Part shown: in pieces, positions 33,315 to 44,400 of the stretch | Numbering within the stretch: position 1 is the first letter of the stretch | Layout: the number at the start of each line of letters is the position of its first letter | Assembly: GCA_017457865.1 (NCBI GenBank) | Contig: JAFTGN010000098.1 | Location: forward strand, 111,254-175,253 | Origin: Lachnospiraceae bacterium | Lineage (GTDB): Bacteria; Bacillota; Clostridia; Lachnospirales; Lachnospiraceae | Length of the DNA stretch: 64,000 nucleotides | Direction of reading: 5' to 3' | The notes under the pieces: generated by a model | The model's database searches: none | Told to the model about the DNA's origin: nothing | Seen by the model: only the letters and a program-made list of their open reading frames with translations | Program-made: the position numbers and the translations under genes

Positions 33315-36300
33315 TTACACCTCCCCAAAAATCGTGTCGATTTCATCAGCACCCACGAATATTTTCCATCCGGCATTCTCCGCTTTTTCACGGTCTGCCT
33401 GCTGTTCTTCCGTCATGTATCCTATCTTACGGTTTATCCAAGCCAGCTCGATTTCTGCGATAACCTCGCCTAAATCATCAGCCAGCTCATATCCTGCGTC
33501 CTCCGGTGCTGCGACACCTTTTTCTTCGAGAGCATCGGCAATCTTAACCGTAGCATCATCAAAGAGCATTTCTCTTATCTCGCCCCAACCCTCACCGGAA
33601 GACGCGGAAGGAGCATTATCTTCTGCTGCAGTATCTGTCTGCCCATACGGCAATGCTACATAAGCATGATTATCAAGCCCTGTGCTGCATACGGCAGCAA
33701 AGCATTTACTAAACTGCATCACATTAAAGAACTGCCAGAAGCCGTTCCATTCCTGTTCATATTTATCCGTCCTGCTATCCGCACGGTCATCCAGCAGCGA
33801 AAGGACAGCCACAGGAGCATTCTTGTCTGCCTTCATACTTGCCGCCAGTAGTCCGGCGTAAGCATAGAAGTGCGAATCAGAGCTTCTCGGAATCCACGTT
33901 CCGAAGAAGGTGCCTGGCTGGACGTATGCCTCCTCCGTAAAATGAACCTGGCTGTTTGCTTTTCCTATGGCATCATTCCAGTCCACAAAAGCAAGACTGT
34001 TAGTTGCCTTGGACGGTTCCAGGAGAGAAAGCGCATAAGCTCTCGCCTGTGCCTCAAACAAGGCCTGCGCATCATCCATATCAAGATATCGCATCAACAA
34101 CTCAAAGGTGGACATCTTTCCAGGCTTAAGCACATCAGCCTTACCTACAGTAGGCTGATACATCTTAGCGCCGGACGGCATCTTTTCAGGTGCCAGAGTC
34201 GGTGTCGCATAGTCGCCCTGCGCCTGGAAAACGGTCTGAACATCCCGCCAACTCAAAGCCCAGACACGGTATCTTCCGCTCCTTCGGATTGCCTCTCGCT
34301 TCAGGGTATCATCTGCGACCTTGTCCTTATGGTAGATAAAGCCATCTGTGAAGATAGCAACCGGCAATTTATCAGAGCGTCCTATCTGCCGAATAATAAA
34401 ATCAGGCTTGCACTGTACGGAAATACCCTGCGTCGGTCCCAGCGTTACCTGTGGCTCGATCTCCCACGAAGAGTCATTGACCTTGAGGATGTATCCTTCC
34501 TTATCATTAACAAGCGACTTGGAGATTTCGACTTTGCGGTTCTCGTTGCCCATCTGGGCAATTGCCTCCACAAAGCGTCTTTCAAGCTCACTGTCAAACA
34601 ATGAGTTTACGGGAATGTTGCCCAGTTTCTCTATCTTGGTCAGGTTATCCTTGCCGCTTAAGATGGACTTCAGTATGCGAATCGCCGTGCTGCGTGAAAT
34701 GTTACCTATGTTCTGACTCTGCCTATAAGCATACAGGCAGTGATAGCAGCCATCCTTCTGCGGGTCTTCCTTGCAGGAGCACTGCTCCAGTTTCTGAAGA
34801 GCGCGTTCAAAAATATCGATAAGCGATCCCTGCTCATTCATCAGCTGTTTCAGATAACCGGTGCCGCCGGGAACGGAATCATAAATTACAAGGTATTGCT
34901 TTCTGTAATCTGCATCCGGCACGGGAACCTCGCTGACTGTAGCACGGAGATGGTCCACGTTACCGAAGTATTCCTTCATGCCAAGCATAAAGGCTGCTGT
35001 GAAGGATTCTGTTCTTACGGTTGAGGCATCCATCGTTGTCGCCGGAATAAGAATGCGCAGAGCTTCCGTTGCGAATTCCCTGTAAAGGAACAGGCACTCT
35101 TCAAAAGGATCGTTATTAAATGCCGGCATCTTCCGGGTCTTGCAATAGAAGGTATGGACACCCTTTCCGTGTTCTGGCTGGATCTTTCCGCAGTATTTGC
35201 AGATCTTAAATCCTTTGCGGACATCCTCTACTCCGGATACCGTCAGCTTTTCACCAACCATATCGCTCTCACCGAAGTTAATCTCCCGAAGAGTCGCTTT
35301 CTTTACGAACTCATACCCGAATGCAAACTCCTCGTTATCCATTTCATAGGCGCTGGAGATATCGTGGTCTTCATCCACATCCACCAGAAGCTGCTTACAA
35401 TAGAATACATTGGAACGGTCATCACTTTCATCGGAAATAAGGCTCTTTGTATAATCCATGTTAGAATAGACCATCTGCACCTTGAGCATATTCCGAACCT
35501 GTCCCGCATCCGCCCAGGCAGGACTGCCGCATTGCGGACAGCATGCCGTGTTCTTTCCGGCTTCTTCAATTTGGGCATGGGAGCAGTTCGGGCAAAGTCT
35601 CCATTTTGCCGACTGCGCACTGGTCAGATCCACCTGGTCAATGGTGAGTTTTCTGCCGTCCACATAGAAGCTGTTGTTCGGCGCAAACTCACTGATCGCT
35701 GCAGAAGCAGACCGGCTGTATTCGTACACCGATTTTTTATACTTCTTTTTTGTCTGCGGTTCCTCGGTCTCATCATCCTTTCGATACAGAATTGCCTTTA
35801 GGACAATGCCGGACTCTGGGAAAGCATAATTCGGCAGAAGCCCTTCGTCAGACAGGAAATTGAAGATATCCTTCTTGTTGATTTCCTTAACAACATTTAT
35901 AAGAGCTGCCTGTTCCGCTTTTAGTTCCTTTATCTCTTCATCGTAGGAACTGTCCTTCGGCTTTGCCTCCAGTTCCTTTACCATATCCTTAAGCTGTTTG
36001 ATGCTTTGCGACAGGGAATCTTTCTGCTTTTTCAGAGCCTTGAAAGCTTCCAGAATACGCATATGCATCGGACTTTCCTTCAGCTTGTCACCCTGTGCAA
36101 AAGTCTTCAGCTCGTTCCTTGCCGTATCATCAAGATACTGGGCAAAGAGCTGTATAAATGAATTCAGCAGGTGCGACAGGTTGTTTTGCACATAATTCAG
36201 GAAATTAAACGGGAAGACATCGACAGGATGGCTTTCCAGCTTTCCGAGAACAACGCTGACATTCTTCGGGATGGACTGCTCTGTTGCCCCACGCTTTACC

Positions 36301-39300
36301 CAGGAATCCATGCAGTATGCTACAAACTGGCGCTCCAATACTGCGGATGCTTTCAGGAAAATCTTAGGTGGAACTACGTTGCCCTCCATCATATCCAAGG
36401 GATCAGCATAGAAATACAGATCGTGCGGTCTTGCGGCGGCCACAGCCAGCGTCAGCGCATTGCCGTCTTTACGGCCTGCGCGTCCTGTACGCTGCAGGAA
36501 CTGCGACTGTGCGGGAGGCATGCTGCAAAGGATGACCGTAGAAAGGTCACCAATATCAATACCCATTTCAAGTGTGGGCGTACAGGATAATACATTGGGA
36601 TCCCACACCTGCGTGGTATCCTTTTTGCGTTTAAAGTCGACTTCCAGAGTCTCCCTGTCATCACGTTCCAGAAGGCCCGTATGCTCTCTGGCATTAATGC
36701 GGACAATATCACCCGAGGAGAACAGCTTCCCATAGTAATCAAGCCGTGTAGTTTCGTCTTCTTCAAATCTGCCTGCACAGGCGCTACGGATACAAGCGGC
36801 ATCCTTCCAGAATTCCTTGTTTTCCGCAGAGACCGCATGGGTAATACCGCAGGTGTCGCACTTCATAAGGGTAACGTCATCCGAGATGACAACCTTGTCC
36901 TTATCAAGAGCATAAACCGTATATTCCGCCGTGGCAGGAATGCTGACAACAATACCATCCTTCACCAGTTCCTCAAGGATGATCCTGCTGATTGCTGTAT
37001 ATGTAGAAGGCTCGATCAGAATCTCGTCACAGCATGACTCAATCCAATCCGTATATTTTCTTTCCGAAACAGTATCGAAATTATAGTTCTTCTTACTCTT
37101 TTCTCCCGGACGGTAAATAAAACGGGGAGTATTTCTTCCTGACTGCCGTCCCGGCATCCAGCTGACACGGTCATTGGAAATCAGGTAGGTGTTGCCGTTC
37201 TCTTTTAAGAAAAGCGAGAAGGCGTCATCATCAAAGGCACCGTTCTGAGCCATGAGCTTCAAATACCCGGCTACCATCTGCACATAGCGTTCTGCACCAG
37301 TTTGCTCCAGTCCGCCGAGTTCGTTCATGGCACGTTCATGGACAACTCCGGCAACCTCGGTAATGGTGTCCACAGGGAAAGAAAAGCAGGAACATCCCGA
37401 CTTCTCCAGCGTGCGTCCGATGCGGCTGGTAAGCCCATATTCCAGCATGATCTCATAGAAGATTCGCTTCTCAATATCTGCCATCAGCTTCTTCGCCCTG
37501 GAATCATTTCCGAACTTGCGCTTCTCAATCATATCCTCGTAGGCGCTCATCCAGGTCATGTTCGGTGCAATAAAGAAGCTGACAAAGCTCTCATCACTAA
37601 GCCGCTCATGCCAGTAGTTTATAAAGCCCTTTGTGAAATCGGAAAGGGACAGTCCTGCACCACCATTCTGGACATAACGCTGGATGGCAGTTCTGAAACC
37701 GAACCGCCATGTACGGGCATTGAAGAAACCGGCTCTATGAGCGGCATCCTGGACGTTATCCGAGAATGCCAGTGTTTTCTTGTCATCGTTAAACTTGGAG
37801 GCGAAGAGCTGGGACAGCTCCGTGCTGATCTCCGTTGCGCTTCTCAGACCCATAAGGGAAAGACCGCGCTTCGAACCGCAGAATGGGCAGACAAACTGCT
37901 TATGGCTCTTTGAGCCAGTCGTGCGTATCGGATTCGGCAGAACGATATCGACCATCTCGGAACCGCAGCTGTCACAGCTTGCAGAAGTATCCTCACCGAT
38001 TTTCACCTGCAGGCAGTCAGGGCAGATGCGTCCTGCAATCATTCCCCACGGGTAATTATCATGTTTATGTGGGAACATCATGACAATTTTTTCATCAGCC
38101 CTGAAATAAAGGTTATAGAACGCTTCCAGACTGTTTATCGTAGCATTCCCTCGCTCACTGAGGATAGAAGTCCAGCCCGTCGCGCCGCAGTCGCGGCAGT
38201 TTACCACCGGAAGATACTGTTTTGCCTGCTGAGTATTCAAATCATGAGCAATGGAATATGTAACCTCGCTGCCGGAGACCTTGGCTACCAGACGGCGCAG
38301 TTCTCTCATCCAAAGCTGCACCTGGACATTCAGGAACGGACGCAAGCTGTCCGGCTTTCCTGTTCTGGCATGGGAAATAAGAGCCAGCAGTGCATTGATT
38401 GCCGTCTCGGCATCTCCCATTTCCTTAAGGTCGGGATAGTTTACTTTCAGTTCCTCAATGATATTCTGAACCTGATGATAATTGCCTTTTATCAGGGTGA
38501 GCATTGCCTGCATAAAACTGTGGTGCATCAGGTGCTCTCCGAGTGCGATTCGCCCCTCTGGTGATGTAACATCCACACCAGCCATATCCGTCCAGACAGA
38601 AGCCGCGGCTTTCAGATAAGCATTCTCATCATCCTGCGCCACCAGTGTAGTTAGCTCGGTGATCTGCTCATCAGTCGGCAGGGTAAAGTCAGTTATATCC
38701 TGCCCCTCAAAGAACTCATCCGGGGACAGACGGTCTTCCGTAACAATGGCTTCATCCTCAAACGGTTCACCAAAAATCTCCTCGGCATATTGAAGGATGC
38801 TCTTTCCGTTATCCTTAGAACCCATGGTGGCGGATGTGCCGATGCAGCAAAGGTATCCTCCCGGCGTCCACAGACGGGACTTCAATCTGCGGAGCAGGCA
38901 GGCAAGATCGGTTCCCTGCGCACCGTCAAAGGTGTGCAACTCATCGACAGCGATATATTTTAACGTGTCGGGATTGTTCTCTTTCCAGAGAGCGGCATCC
39001 TTCGGCCGGACAAGCAGATAATCCAGCATCTTATAGTTGGTCATCAGAATATCCGGTGGATTGCCCAGCATAGTCTCATGGTCAGTGATGACATTATCCT
39101 CGCTCATCATGCGGCTCGGATTCTGTTCATGACCGCCGACATACATTCCAGCCGTCACATTGCCTTTAAGTTCCGGACTTGTCCAGATCAGCTCTGCGAT
39201 ACGCTTTGCCTGGTCGGTTGCCAGCGCATTCATCGGATAGATGATGAGCGCCTTGATGCCCGGCTCGCCACGGTGCTGGTAGCAGTACTCCAGTATCGGA

Positions 39301-39626
39301 TACAGGAAGCACTCCGTTTTACCGGAGCCTGTGCCGGTAGCAATAAGCGTTGACCTGCCATCATCGCCAGTCAGGCGGGTAAATGCGGTCTGCTGGTGAA
39401 CATAGGGGATGTAGGCGGGATGGATCGCTTCAAAGCAGGTCGGCATCGCCTCCGCGATGCGGAAAGGCAGCCGCACGGAAACATAGGGTTCATGATAAAC
39501 CGAGTCCTTTGTTTCCAGCATGTTATGTATGGACCCTTTGAAGGGCGCGTTTGTCATCGGGAACGTGGTTTCAATATAGTCCCCGATTCCTTTTTCTAAT
39601 TGCTTTGCAAGTATGGATGGTAACAT
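33315..39626 (-). CDS. Very large DEAD/DEAH helicase with DUF1998 domain and nuclease-like C-terminus
   Basis: A 2103-residue protein. Helicase motifs: G-T-G-S-G-K-T (98-104) and D-E-L-H (228-231), with the second RecA domain ending in Q-F-L-Q-R-T-G-R-A-G-R-K. Multiple zinc knuckles are scattered (C-R-D-C-G, C-P-D-C...C-D-S-C, C-P-F-C, C-P-N-C...C-P-Q-C). The DUF1998/MZB signature (D-S-V-P-G-G-T-G-Y-L near 1585, C-Y-H-C-L-Y-A-Y near 1630) follows. The last 400 residues contain a PD-(D/E)XK-like pattern (S-E-L-E-R-R-F, K-P-D-F-I-I, F-T-D-G). In DISARM the helicase (DrmA) and the DUF1998 protein (DrmB) are separate; here one chain holds both. It is clearly part of a defence operon. Confidence 0.88.
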   Translation of the reverse strand: MLPSILAKQLEKGIGDYIETTFPMTNAPFKGSIHNMLETKDSVYHEPYVSVRLPFRIAEAMPTCFEAIHPAYIPYVHQQTAFTRLTGDDGRSTLIATGTGSGKTECFLYPILEYCYQHRGEPGIKALIIYPMNALATDQAKRIAELIWTSPELKGNVTAGMYVGGHEQNPSRMMSEDNVITDHETMLGNPPDILMTNYKMLDYLLVRPKDAALWKENNPDTLKYIAVDELHTFDGAQGTDLACLLRRLKSRLWTPGGYLCCIGTSATMGSKDNGKSILQYAEEIFGEPFEDEAIVTEDRLSPDEFFEGQDITDFTLPTDEQITELTTLVAQDDENAYLKAAASVWTDMAGVDVTSPEGRIALGEHLMHHSFMQAMLTLIKGNYHQVQNIIEELKVNYPDLKEMGDAETAINALLALISHARTGKPDSLRPFLNVQVQLWMRELRRLVAKVSGSEVTYSIAHDLNTQQAKQYLPVVNCRDCGATGWTSILSERGNATINSLEAFYNLYFRADEKIVMMFPHKHDNYPWGMIAGRICPDCLQVKIGEDTSASCDSCGSEMVDIVLPNPIRTTGSKSHKQFVCPFCGSKRGLSLMGLRSATEISTELSQLFASKFNDDKKTLAFSDNVQDAAHRAGFFNARTWRFGFRTAIQRYVQNGGAGLSLSDFTKGFINYWHERLSDESFVSFFIAPNMTWMSAYEDMIEKRKFGNDSRAKKLMADIEKRIFYEIMLEYGLTSRIGRTLEKSGCSCFSFPVDTITEVAGVVHERAMNELGGLEQTGAERYVQMVAGYLKLMAQNGAFDDDAFSLFLKENGNTYLISNDRVSWMPGRQSGRNTPRFIYRPGEKSKKNYNFDTVSERKYTDWIESCCDEILIEPSTYTAISRIILEELVKDGIVVSIPATAEYTVYALDKDKVVISDDVTLMKCDTCGITHAVSAENKEFWKDAACIRSACAGRFEEDETTRLDYYGKLFSSGDIVRINAREHTGLLERDDRETLEVDFKRKKDTTQVWDPNVLSCTPTLEMGIDIGDLSTVILCSMPPAQSQFLQRTGRAGRKDGNALTLAVAAARPHDLYFYADPLDMMEGNVVPPKIFLKASAVLERQFVAYCMDSWVKRGATEQSIPKNVSVVLGKLESHPVDVFPFNFLNYVQNNLSHLLNSFIQLFAQYLDDTARNELKTFAQGDKLKESPMHMRILEAFKALKKQKDSLSQSIKQLKDMVKELEAKPKDSSYDEEIKELKAEQAALINVVKEINKKDIFNFLSDEGLLPNYAFPESGIVLKAILYRKDDETEEPQTKKKYKKSVYEYSRSASAAISEFAPNNSFYVDGRKLTIDQVDLTSAQSAKWRLCPNCSHAQIEEAGKNTACCPQCGSPAWADAGQVRNMLKVQMVYSNMDYTKSLISDESDDRSNVFYCKQLLVDVDEDHDISSAYEMDNEEFAFGYEFVKKATLREINFGESDMVGEKLTVSGVEDVRKGFKICKYCGKIQPEHGKGVHTFYCKTRKMPAFNNDPFEECLFLYREFATEALRILIPATTMDASTVRTESFTAAFMLGMKEYFGNVDHLRATVSEVPVPDADYRKQYLVIYDSVPGGTGYLKQLMNEQGSLIDIFERALQKLEQCSCKEDPQKDGCYHCLYAYRQSQNIGNISRSTAIRILKSILSGKDNLTKIEKLGNIPVNSLFDSELERRFVEAIAQMGNENRKVEISKSLVNDKEGYILKVNDSSWEIEPQVTLGPTQGISVQCKPDFIIRQIGRSDKLPVAIFTDGFIYHKDKVADDTLKREAIRRSGRYRVWALSWRDVQTVFQAQGDYATPTLAPEKMPSGAKMYQPTVGKADVLKPGKMSTFELLMRYLDMDDAQALFEAQARAYALSLLEPSKATNSLAFVDWNDAIGKANSQVHFTEEAYVQPGTFFGTWIPRSSDSHFYAYAGLLAASMKADKNAPVAVLSLLDDRADSRTDKYEQEWNGFWQFFNVMQFSKCFAAVCSTGLDNHAYVALPYGQTDTAAEDNAPSASSGEGWGEIREMLFDDATVKIADALEEKGVAAPEDAGYELADDLGEVIAEIELAWINRKIGYMTEEQQADREKAENAGWKIFVGADEIDTIFGEV

Positions 39627-39660
39627 ACCGCCTGTCCTCCCATCGTTAGAATTCTCTTTA

Positions 39661-39710
39661 TTCTCTTAATCCTCTTAAAAGAGCAAACGACTTTAAGAGG
39701 ATTAAGAGAA
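39661..39710. repeat. Perfect 19-bp inverted repeat inside the defence operon
   Basis: TTCTCTTAATCCTCTTAAA (39661-39679) and its exact reverse complement (39692-39710) enclose a 12-nt loop. They lie in the 96-bp gap between the AlbA-type gene and the large helicase gene, the only real gap in the operon. No T-run follows on the minus strand. It may be a processing or attenuation hairpin, or an operator. Confidence 0.9.
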
Positions 39711-39722
39711 TCCAATTACTCA

Positions 39723-41444
39723 TTAGCCATCATTCAGCGCCCATATAGGTTGACGCCCTTCATGACCGATAACACTTATAATCCCTTGTTTTCTTAAGGA
39801 TGTAAGAAGATTCCCTACTTTTCGCTCTTTTTGTACATCATTAAGAGAATCCGGCAGTTTTCCAATTATGAGATCTCGAATTTGTATTTTTGTAGCACGA
39901 CCATACTGTTTAAGGTATTCCACAATCAAATCGCGGTAATACTGGTCGTCAAAAGCCTTGTTTTTAATATATGTCGTTTCTTCATCAATAGTTTTTGCAA
40001 CCTCCGCTGAAAGATACAAACTGTTTGCTCTTCCCTCTACCAGATGGTGTTTCCTCAGAAGCGCAATGGTATCTTTTGATATATTTTTGCCGTGCCCCTT
40101 TTGTATTTGATCAAGAAGAAATACCGTTTCTAAGTCGAGTTCAGGATGTTCAAAAAGTATATAAGTGTAGCGTTCGTCCAGAACCTTTCCATATACCTTT
40201 ACAGAAACCTGATTTGCCGTCTGCAAATCATAATCCGGCATCGGGAAGAACTTTTCTTGCTGTATGCGATACACCTTCTTAATTCCGCTTGTCGCTGTGT
40301 CAATCATATGAAATTTCACCATAGCCTCGGCCAACAGTTGATTGCGGTAAAACGGCGGATTATATGTTTTCTGAAGAACCGTTTCCACGCTCTGAGGCAG
40401 AAAGTCACCAGGATTAGAGATACTGACGCAGTCGTCCTCTTCGTTTACATAAATTCGTCCACCAATAAGATAATTGGAATGAGCTATGCAATTGTTCATG
40501 AGTTCGCGCAAAAGCCATGTATCATACTGTTGTGTTTCTTTCGGAAATAACGACAGCTGATTGGGCATATATCGGTATGTCAGGTTACGAACGCGGGTAA
40601 ATATCTTTTCTGTTACTGTCAGAAACGGTATCCCGAAAATCTCGTAATCCTTGACCGTTCCGTCAGATGCAATCAATCTCCACATCATACTTGGCGCACT
40701 CTCAAACAGATTATCATATTCCGAGTTACCAAGAAGAAGCATGGCGGCATTGGTAACCTTACCTTCTGTCATCAGCTTCAATTTGGTAAGAAACTCTTCA
40801 TCAGTCAACCCATCTACTTCCTCGGAAATATGCGGCTTATTCATCTTTTCCTTATATTTTGTGCGAGCAAAAGCAATGGCGTCTTTATCCAAATGGTCAA
40901 TTGATGCTCCCGGCAAAATCTGTCTGGACCAGTCTCTCCGCTGCTGATTTCGTATTGCATCGATTTTATACTGCTGTAGCGGAACAAGGCTTTCCCCATT
41001 GCGGGCATAGTATCTCGTTTTCCATTCCGTGGGCATACCGGCAACAGCCGCAGGAATCTTAAACATCAGAACCCTTCGCGGCTTGCCCTTGTATACGGGG
41101 TTCAACTCAATCACATCAAGAAATGTCATTCCATCTGTCGTTTCCCTGCTGATCTCGTATTTGAATTTTTCAATCAGTGTAGGAATCCCCTGTTTAAATG
41201 ATGTTCCGACAGGATATTTCTGCTTCTGTTCACTGACTCCGAGTATAAACCACCCGTACTGCTGATTCTTTAAATTCGCCTCATTGCTTATTGCCGAGAA
41301 ATACTGTCCAATCTTATCTTCGGAATACTGTCCCTTTGCTTCTTTGAACTCGACAATCTCGTATTCCCAGCGTTCCATAAGGTTGATAAGCGTCTCATAA
41401 TACTCCGCATCCGAAGATGTTTTGTCATATATCAGTTCAATCAT
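39723..41444 (-). CDS. AlbA/Schlafen-type ATP-binding protein
   Basis: A 573-residue protein. The N-terminal AlbA_2/Schlafen-like domain (about 25-160) has I-V-E-F-K-E-A-K-G and G-W-F-I-L-G-V-S-E. A middle GHKL-type ATP-binding region (L-L-R-E-L-M-N-N-C-I-A-H-S-N-Y, then I-S-N-P-G-D-F) follows. A C-terminal winged helix (about 500-573) completes it. This layout is typical of proteins annotated as ATP-binding or RNA-binding regulators. Schlafen-like domains in defence loci can be nucleases or regulators. Its ATG overlaps the methylase stop (ATGA) with GGAGG upstream. Confidence 0.82.
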   Translation of the reverse strand: MIELIYDKTSSDAEYYETLINLMERWEYEIVEFKEAKGQYSEDKIGQYFSAISNEANLKNQQYGWFILGVSEQKQKYPVGTSFKQGIPTLIEKFKYEISRETTDGMTFLDVIELNPVYKGKPRRVLMFKIPAAVAGMPTEWKTRYYARNGESLVPLQQYKIDAIRNQQRRDWSRQILPGASIDHLDKDAIAFARTKYKEKMNKPHISEEVDGLTDEEFLTKLKLMTEGKVTNAAMLLLGNSEYDNLFESAPSMMWRLIASDGTVKDYEIFGIPFLTVTEKIFTRVRNLTYRYMPNQLSLFPKETQQYDTWLLRELMNNCIAHSNYLIGGRIYVNEEDDCVSISNPGDFLPQSVETVLQKTYNPPFYRNQLLAEAMVKFHMIDTATSGIKKVYRIQQEKFFPMPDYDLQTANQVSVKVYGKVLDERYTYILFEHPELDLETVFLLDQIQKGHGKNISKDTIALLRKHHLVEGRANSLYLSAEVAKTIDEETTYIKNKAFDDQYYRDLIVEYLKQYGRATKIQIRDLIIGKLPDSLNDVQKERKVGNLLTSLRKQGIISVIGHEGRQPIWALNDG

Positions 41445-44400
41445 TTTACACCTCCGTACTTCTCCTCAAAGAACTTCCAAGCCGTCTCGTAGTCCTGCTC
41501 TCGGTCGCATCGGTCAAACGGTGCGACATACTCGATGGTGCGCTCTACCGGGCCGCCGGGCATGGTGTCATCGGTGATGGTGCGGTAGAATTTCTGTCCC
41601 GCAGGTGCGCCTTTGATGTTGTTTTCCCATTCGGGGCGAGAAAATCCAACATTTGTTAAGCTGCGATTATTAGCGAAAACAATCCTTCCATTTGCATCAT
41701 ACCAGGTATCAGCTTCATACTGCTGCAGAATTGGAAATTGAATTCTGTAGATTGTTTTCAGCTGTTCGAGCGTCATACCAAGCGCCATCGCTACCAGAAC
41801 GTCCAGTTCAATCAACGCCTGTCTCCGTTCATAATCAGTGTGCAGCGGCATATTCCAATTCCACTCGGACGTGAGCGCTCCGAAACGGGATTGAGAAAGC
41901 CGCGAGTCATCTTTGCTCCACCGTTCCAGCTTGAACGCATCATGCCAGCAATCTTTCCAAAGGTCACGGTAATAAACGGACAGACAATTCATGAGCAAGG
42001 TCCGCGCGACGATATCAAGATGTTTCTCACCTTCAAACAGCGGAAACAACATGTAGGTACTGTAATTGATATGCCGTTTCCCTATGCATTTTACGAAGAA
42101 ATCATAGGGGACGCTTGCCTCGCAACCTGCGAGGCAAACCATGTCAATGCAGTTTTTGATGCATGCAGAAAAAACTGCATTGACATGTGCTATCGCCCTT
42201 GGTGCGATAGCACATGTCAATGTGCGTTCAGAATCGCACCCAACGAATTCGCGACTTACAATGCGATAGAAATCCGTCACCTTGCCCCAGGGGCTTTCCG
42301 GTATCCCCTGATAGTACTTATCCATTGATACGCCGGGACGGTATTTGCAACGAATCAGATAATCTTCGGGAATCGCCGTCAAATCCACCCGGTCATAGTC
42401 GCTGTTCACGCGATATAAGTGCCTCGTTGTTGACCCGTAGGGGTTTAGGCTTCCAATATTAGGGGCCGAATAAATCACCGAGCCAATGGTTTCGGGGAAC
42501 TCCGAAATAGTATAGTCCCCGTTTTTTTCTTCGCAGATTACACCATTACTCTTGTCAATAGTCTCATTCCAAAACTGAGTTGTAAATACTTCATCCTGAA
42601 TATCACCAAGTTTTCTTTGCTGATCAACAAATCGCTCAAGCACATCAATTAACTGCTTGCAATAAATATCAGGAAGATGTGCCTCTTTCCATTTATCGCT
42701 ATCGTCAAATACTTTTGCAAATAGTTTAAGCTCTTTTTCTGAAATGTGAATAATTCGATCCCTATTTCCGCTTACTACCCATCCATTTATTTTTATTGTT
42801 CGATCTTTGTCCGTACCAGGATTTGTTTCGTAACAAATTTCAATAGAGGATGGATCGTAAAGTTTTGATATTAAATCAAAGTTAACATGTTCAGGCTTTC
42901 CATAAACGCTTAATCCATACCCGGTCTCATGATGCACATCGTTAAACAATCTTAACTCATTTATAAATCTAAAATTTCTACGAATACGTGGATAAAGCAC
43001 TTCTCGAAGCTGCCCACCATTAGAATCTTCAAACACCCCATTAGGATGGACAAAAGCACTGATTCCATCCAGAGAAGTAAAAGCCCACGCCTGTGGTAGA
43101 AAGCACTTATACAGATTGGCTTTCTGACCAACCAACTGAGGATAATTCTGTATACTGTTCAGATATGTCTTTTGTCCATCTGTCTGCGCATATTCATGGA
43201 AATAAGCTATCCTCACCTCGTTGCTCTCTAAGGTCATCGCCCGTTCTTTGGTTATTTGAGTTGCACTATAATTCCTCAATGCAAAGAGCGGCTGATGATC
43301 AGAAAGAATATTTTGTTCTTTCCATTCTATCTTCACCCACGGCGGATTTCCAATCACAAGGTCAAACCCACCGCGCTCCTTAAACAGATCGGCGAACTCC
43401 AGTTCCCAATGCATGAAGTGGTTCTGCTCCGCAAATTCCCGCACCAAAGCAAGCCTCGGGAACAGGGTGCAGAGGTTATCAATATCCACCACATTCTGTC
43501 CAGGAAACAGCTTGTCTATCTTTGCAAGAATTTCATCCTGTTCCGTCGGGAACAAGCTGAGCTGCCGGTACATCAGCATATTGTCATTTCCTTTTGTGGA
43601 GAACGTACCGACAAGAATCAGGTTCATATCATTCAGGAACTCGCTGCGGCTCGGCAGCATATCAGCCTTGTCGATAGGCCAGAACCACAAGGCGCACCAA
43701 TAGTCCATGGCAAACTTCAGCCTTGCATACGGGCCTGCGTTCTTCATGTGTTCAGACTTATACAGCTTGGAATAGATCTGGTCTTTCTGTCTGATGGTGG
43801 TATGCGAATCGGCAACGGTGTCGCTGTAGCCGTAGACGGAAAGCTTATCCTGTGTTTCCTCTTCCACCGTCTGACGCAGCTTGATCTGGTTCTCCCAAAG
43901 TTCATCGATCACTTCGGAGAGTCCGCGCAAAGTCTCAATGTCGCTCATGGAATACGGGGCCGTGAACTTCTTGTTCCAGTCCTTCATTTTTTTGATATTG
44001 TCAGGCTCCAGCGACTTGATGACCTTATCGGAATAGCTGCACATACCCGGATCGCCCAACAGGAAATGATAAATTTGCGCATTGCCACGGCGCTTTTTAC
44101 GCTCCGTTCCCAGCGGCACACGCTCCGGCGCATTCTCGTACCAATGCAGACCTTTGGATGTTGCCGTAAGAGCAGACTCCTGGTAGCACTGACGGCGTGC
44201 GCCAATCAGGGAGTTTCCGTTTACAAGCTGTGTTCCAAACCACGGCACAAAGCCGCCTTCATAGATCGTGTTGAGCCATAGGGAGACCTCTGCCAGCTCC
44301 ACGGCCACAGGATTCAGGTCGATTCCGTAAACATTGCGGTCGGCAATATACATCTTGACCTTCTGAAGCTCCTGCAGGCGCTTTTCCGCCGGGATCATCT

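Noticed and set aside
42115-42222. Foldback cluster as an insertion that breaks the methyltransferase
   Set aside because: The frame stays open and the encoded residues fit the surrounding protein, so the gene is not classed as broken.
43256-44281. 341-codon plus-strand frame opposite the methyltransferase gene
   Set aside because: Antisense shadow of a long, motif-bearing coding region; no ribosome site or family resemblance.
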